Shown piece by piece: positions 61,823 through 64,000 of a stretch of 64,000 nt of DNA. The stretch is from Bacillus sp. ZZV12-4809 (lineage in GTDB: Bacteria; Bacillota; Bacilli; Bacillales; Cytobacillaceae): positions 62,001 through 126,000 of the forward strand of contig NZ_VCRN01000010.1 in the NCBI RefSeq assembly GCF_009849585.1. The letters are read 5' to 3'. The translations under genes and the position numbers were made by a program. Each line of letters starts with the position of its first letter. The first letter of the stretch is position 1. Under the pieces are notes generated by a model that did not search any database, was not told the DNA's origin, and saw only the letters and a list, made by a program, of their open reading frames with translations.

Positions 61823-62509
61823 CTAGCTGTAATATATGAACTCAGCCGTGATGCGACTTTCAATTTCTATGGTGCCAGGCTGGATCGGTGTGCTGACGGC
61901 ACTTTTGACAAAAGCGGAGGATTGTATAGATACAGGCTGCTCCATCCCTAAAGTTCCTTCTGTCACGGATACTGGGGTGCTGATCAATTGTACATTTAGT
62001 GCAGCAGCGATTGTTTTAGCCTTTTTGTAAGCATCCATTACAGCCGCGTTTAAAGCCTGCTGGTACAAATCCTGCTGATTTTCAGTTTCGAAAGTAATTT
62101 CTCTAACCGTGTTTGCACCGTTTTCCACTCCTGTATCCACAACAAGTCCTGCATTATCTAATTCAGCAACAGTAATGCCGAGTATATGCTCAACTCTGTA
62201 ACCGCGGAATATTTGCTTGCCATCCACAAAATCATACTGTGGAAAAATAGTGAAATCTGACGTTTGAACTTGCTTATCTGTTATTCCTATGGCATTAAGA
62301 GATTTTTGGATATTTGAAATGGCAGCAGTATTCTGCCCCTGTGCTTTTTGAAGCTCCTGATCTTCTGTTATAACTCCCAGCTTTATATTAGCCAGATCTG
62401 GCTGTGCAGCTAACTTTCCCTCACCTGAAACCCTTAATGTATTTGGCTTGGATCTGAAATGGCTCCCACTCTGTACAGTATTGCGGACAAATGGCTGATA
62501 ATAATACAT
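61823..62509 (-). CDS. SIMPL (DUF541) domain protein
   Basis: 228-residue protein of the COG2968/SIMPL family: LRVSGEGKLAAQPDLANIKLGVITE at the start of the domain, IGITDKQVQTSDFTIFPQYDF, YRVEHILGITV and the C-terminal PIQPGTIEIESRITAEFIY. Unlike many relatives it has no signal peptide and starts with a Tyr-rich stretch. ATG 62509 fits the GCGGGGA site; ATG 62518 is too near but possible. Function unknown. Confidence 0.82.
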   Translation of the reverse strand: MYYYQPFVRNTVQSGSHFRSKPNTLRVSGEGKLAAQPDLANIKLGVITEDQELQKAQGQNTAAISNIQKSLNAIGITDKQVQTSDFTIFPQYDFVDGKQIFRGYRVEHILGITVAELDNAGLVVDTGVENGANTVREITFETENQQDLYQQALNAAVMDAYKKAKTIAAALNVQLISTPVSVTEGTLGMEQPVSIQSSAFVKSAVSTPIQPGTIEIESRITAEFIYYS

Positions 62510-62584
62510 AACTTTCATTCCCCGCTTTCATTAATGTATCTTTCTAGAATTACGCGGGAGAAAGAGAAAAAATGCGTATTTACA

Positions 62585-63967
62585 TTAATGCCAGCTGTAA
62601 TCCATCAGTCCGGCAATCTTTTTCGGGATATCCGTATTCTCCAGCACTCCTGTAAAAGCTTCGCTCCCATTGCCATAAGCAAATAAAGGAATCATATTGC
62701 CTGTGTGGCCGCCGGTAGAGCTAAGAGCTCTTACTGTACCCGTTAAAATACCCCCATGATATTTCTCAGCAATCAGGCTCCCTATTTCCCATGCTGCTAA
62801 GGATTGAGGATAAACCTGGCTGTCTGTGTTCTGAAGCTTCCGATTAAATGATTCTATTTCCATCTCAGTTAAGTCAATATTTGCATACTTTTTTAAAACA
62901 TTCTTCACACTTTCTGACCGATAAATGCCCCTATTATCATCTTTTGCCAATTGACTGGCCATATATTGCGGAGATGCCTTAACTTCCTTTAAATGCTGTA
63001 TATCCAGCGGTTCTGATGCAGATATCCCCATGGTTTCATGATCTGCGACAATCAGCACCAAAGTTTCTTTGTCCTTTTGTGCCCATTCGACGGCAAATTT
63101 GACAGCTTCATCAAACTCAATCGTTTCTTTCCAGATGCCTGTAATATCACCAGCGTGTGAAGCATGATCAATTCTTGCTCCCTCGGCCATGAGGAAAAAT
63201 CCCTGTTCTCCTTTTGAGAGGATATCGATTGCTTTTTCAGTCATTTCTTTTAAGCTGGGTTCTTTGCTCTCCAGTATTTGCCGGTCCGATTTAAAGTTCA
63301 TATATCCCTCGTTAAACAAGCCAAGCAGCTTTGAGCCTTTCGCAGACAGCAATTCTTCCCGATTCACTGCATAAGCATATCCCTTTTGCTTTGCCTCTTT
63401 CAATAAATCCCTCCCGCTTTGCTTTTCCGGTTTGAAGTATGCTCTGCCGCCTCCAAGCAGCACGTCTACCCCGGATTCAAGCTGCTGGCGTGCAATTTCC
63501 TCCTGTCCCGACCATCTGTTTGAAACACTTGCTGTAAAGGCTGCAGGTGTTGCATCTGTAATTGTATTGGTGGATATTATCCCTGCTTTTTTACCGTTTT
63601 TCTTGAATAAATCCAGAATACTGTCTGCTTCCTTCCCATCAGGCGTAACTCCGATCATTCCATTATTCGTTTTTCTTCCAGTTGCAAGAGCCGTACCGCC
63701 GGCAGCTGAATCTGTCACAAGATTATTGGCAGATTCGGTATGCACTAATGCGGTGTGCGGGAGAGATTCCATGAACAGCCTCCCGTCCTTCCCGTACTCC
63801 AGCTTTCTTGCAATTTCTATCTGGCCCATTCCCATTCCATCGCCAATCAACAGAATGACATTTTGCGGTCCTTTTGTATTTTTCTGATGAGCCCTTCCTT
63901 CTGCAGGAAAGAAACCAAGAACAATCAGCTGAAAGATAACCATAATGTATATGCATTTTGTTTTCAT
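62585..63967 (-). CDS. Alkaline phosphatase, secreted
   Basis: 460-residue alkaline phosphatase of the E. coli PhoA/B. subtilis PhoA-PhoB family. Signal peptide (KTKCIYIMVIFQLIVLGFFPAEGRA), metal Asp in LLIGDGMGMGQ, nucleophile Ser in TDSAAGGTALATGRK, DHASHAGD and VADHETMG as further metal ligands, and STGGHTGNMIPLFAYG near the C-terminus. Releases phosphate from esters outside the cell. ATG 63967 chosen; GTG 63976 is possible. The promoter lies outside the window, so Pho control cannot be checked. Confidence 0.93.
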   Translation of the reverse strand: MKTKCIYIMVIFQLIVLGFFPAEGRAHQKNTKGPQNVILLIGDGMGMGQIEIARKLEYGKDGRLFMESLPHTALVHTESANNLVTDSAAGGTALATGRKTNNGMIGVTPDGKEADSILDLFKKNGKKAGIISTNTITDATPAAFTASVSNRWSGQEEIARQQLESGVDVLLGGGRAYFKPEKQSGRDLLKEAKQKGYAYAVNREELLSAKGSKLLGLFNEGYMNFKSDRQILESKEPSLKEMTEKAIDILSKGEQGFFLMAEGARIDHASHAGDITGIWKETIEFDEAVKFAVEWAQKDKETLVLIVADHETMGISASEPLDIQHLKEVKASPQYMASQLAKDDNRGIYRSESVKNVLKKYANIDLTEMEIESFNRKLQNTDSQVYPQSLAAWEIGSLIAEKYHGGILTGTVRALSSTGGHTGNMIPLFAYGNGSEAFTGVLENTDIPKKIAGLMDYSWH

Positions 63968-64000
63968 AACGGGCACCAGCCTTTCATTATATTCGTTTTG

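Overview
The window is a low-GC, Gram-positive, endospore-forming chromosome segment from the Bacillaceae. Gene order follows the Bacillus subtilis yqfR-to-efp region almost gene for gene: cshB, nfo, yqfT, zur, yqfW, yqfX, ispG, yqfZ, yqgB, yqgC, sodA, yqgE, pbpA, pst, yqzC/yqzD, a yqgM-like glycosyltransferase, rpmGA, yqgN, yqgO, gluP, yqgQ, glcK, yqgT to yqgY, mgsR, tRNA-Gln, comG, yqzE, yqhG/yqhH, gcvT-gcvPA-gcvPB, yqhL, lipM, yqhO, yqhP, yqhR, aroQ, yqhT, efp. It is not B. subtilis itself. It carries znuCB, a Na/Pi cotransporter, phoU with a single pstB, a lone lactate dehydrogenase, a SpoVAF-type germination gene, a B12-dependent ribonucleotide reductase and splB inside that order, and it lacks mntR and yqhQ at their usual places. 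A Cytobacillus- or Mesobacillus-like organism is a reasonable but unproven guess.

Layout. 1-7 kb: RNA helicase and AP endonuclease, a zinc uptake/Zur operon with a Zur-box-like operator, a nucleotidase, and ispG. 7-19 kb: DUF1189 protein, Na/Pi cotransporter, superoxide dismutase, MFS protein, PBP2-type transpeptidase, and the Pst phosphate operon with phoU behind a run of PhoP boxes. 19-23 kb: yqzC/yqzD and a three-gene DUF4912/glycosyltransferase/unknown operon behind a possible sigma-E promoter. 23-36 kb: small housekeeping genes, LDH, rhomboid protease, spore germination protein, glucokinase, LysM-carboxypeptidase. 36-44 kb: methyltransferase, a cysteine-bearing HTH regulator, mgsR with a sigma-B-like promoter, tRNA-Gln, the seven-gene competence pilus operon and shikimate kinase. 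44-52 kb: YqhG plus SNF2 helicase, then a glycine riboswitch controlling the glycine cleavage genes, with the octanoyltransferase lipM close by. 52-64 kb: class II ribonucleotide reductase with NrdR boxes, spore photoproduct lyase, patatin-like protein, YqhP, YqhR, aroQ, Xaa-Pro peptidase, EF-P, a SIMPL protein and alkaline phosphatase.

Themes. Phosphate supply recurs: Pst-PhoU, the NptA-type carrier and alkaline phosphatase. Spore biology recurs: the SpoVAF-type protein, YqhR, SplB and possibly the DUF4912 operon. Glycine catabolism and lipoylation sit together. Four intergenic regions carry copies of one palindromic repeat family, two of them compact and two with a longer structured core; this is the least explained structure in the window. 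No prophage, transposase, CRISPR array or rRNA gene was seen.
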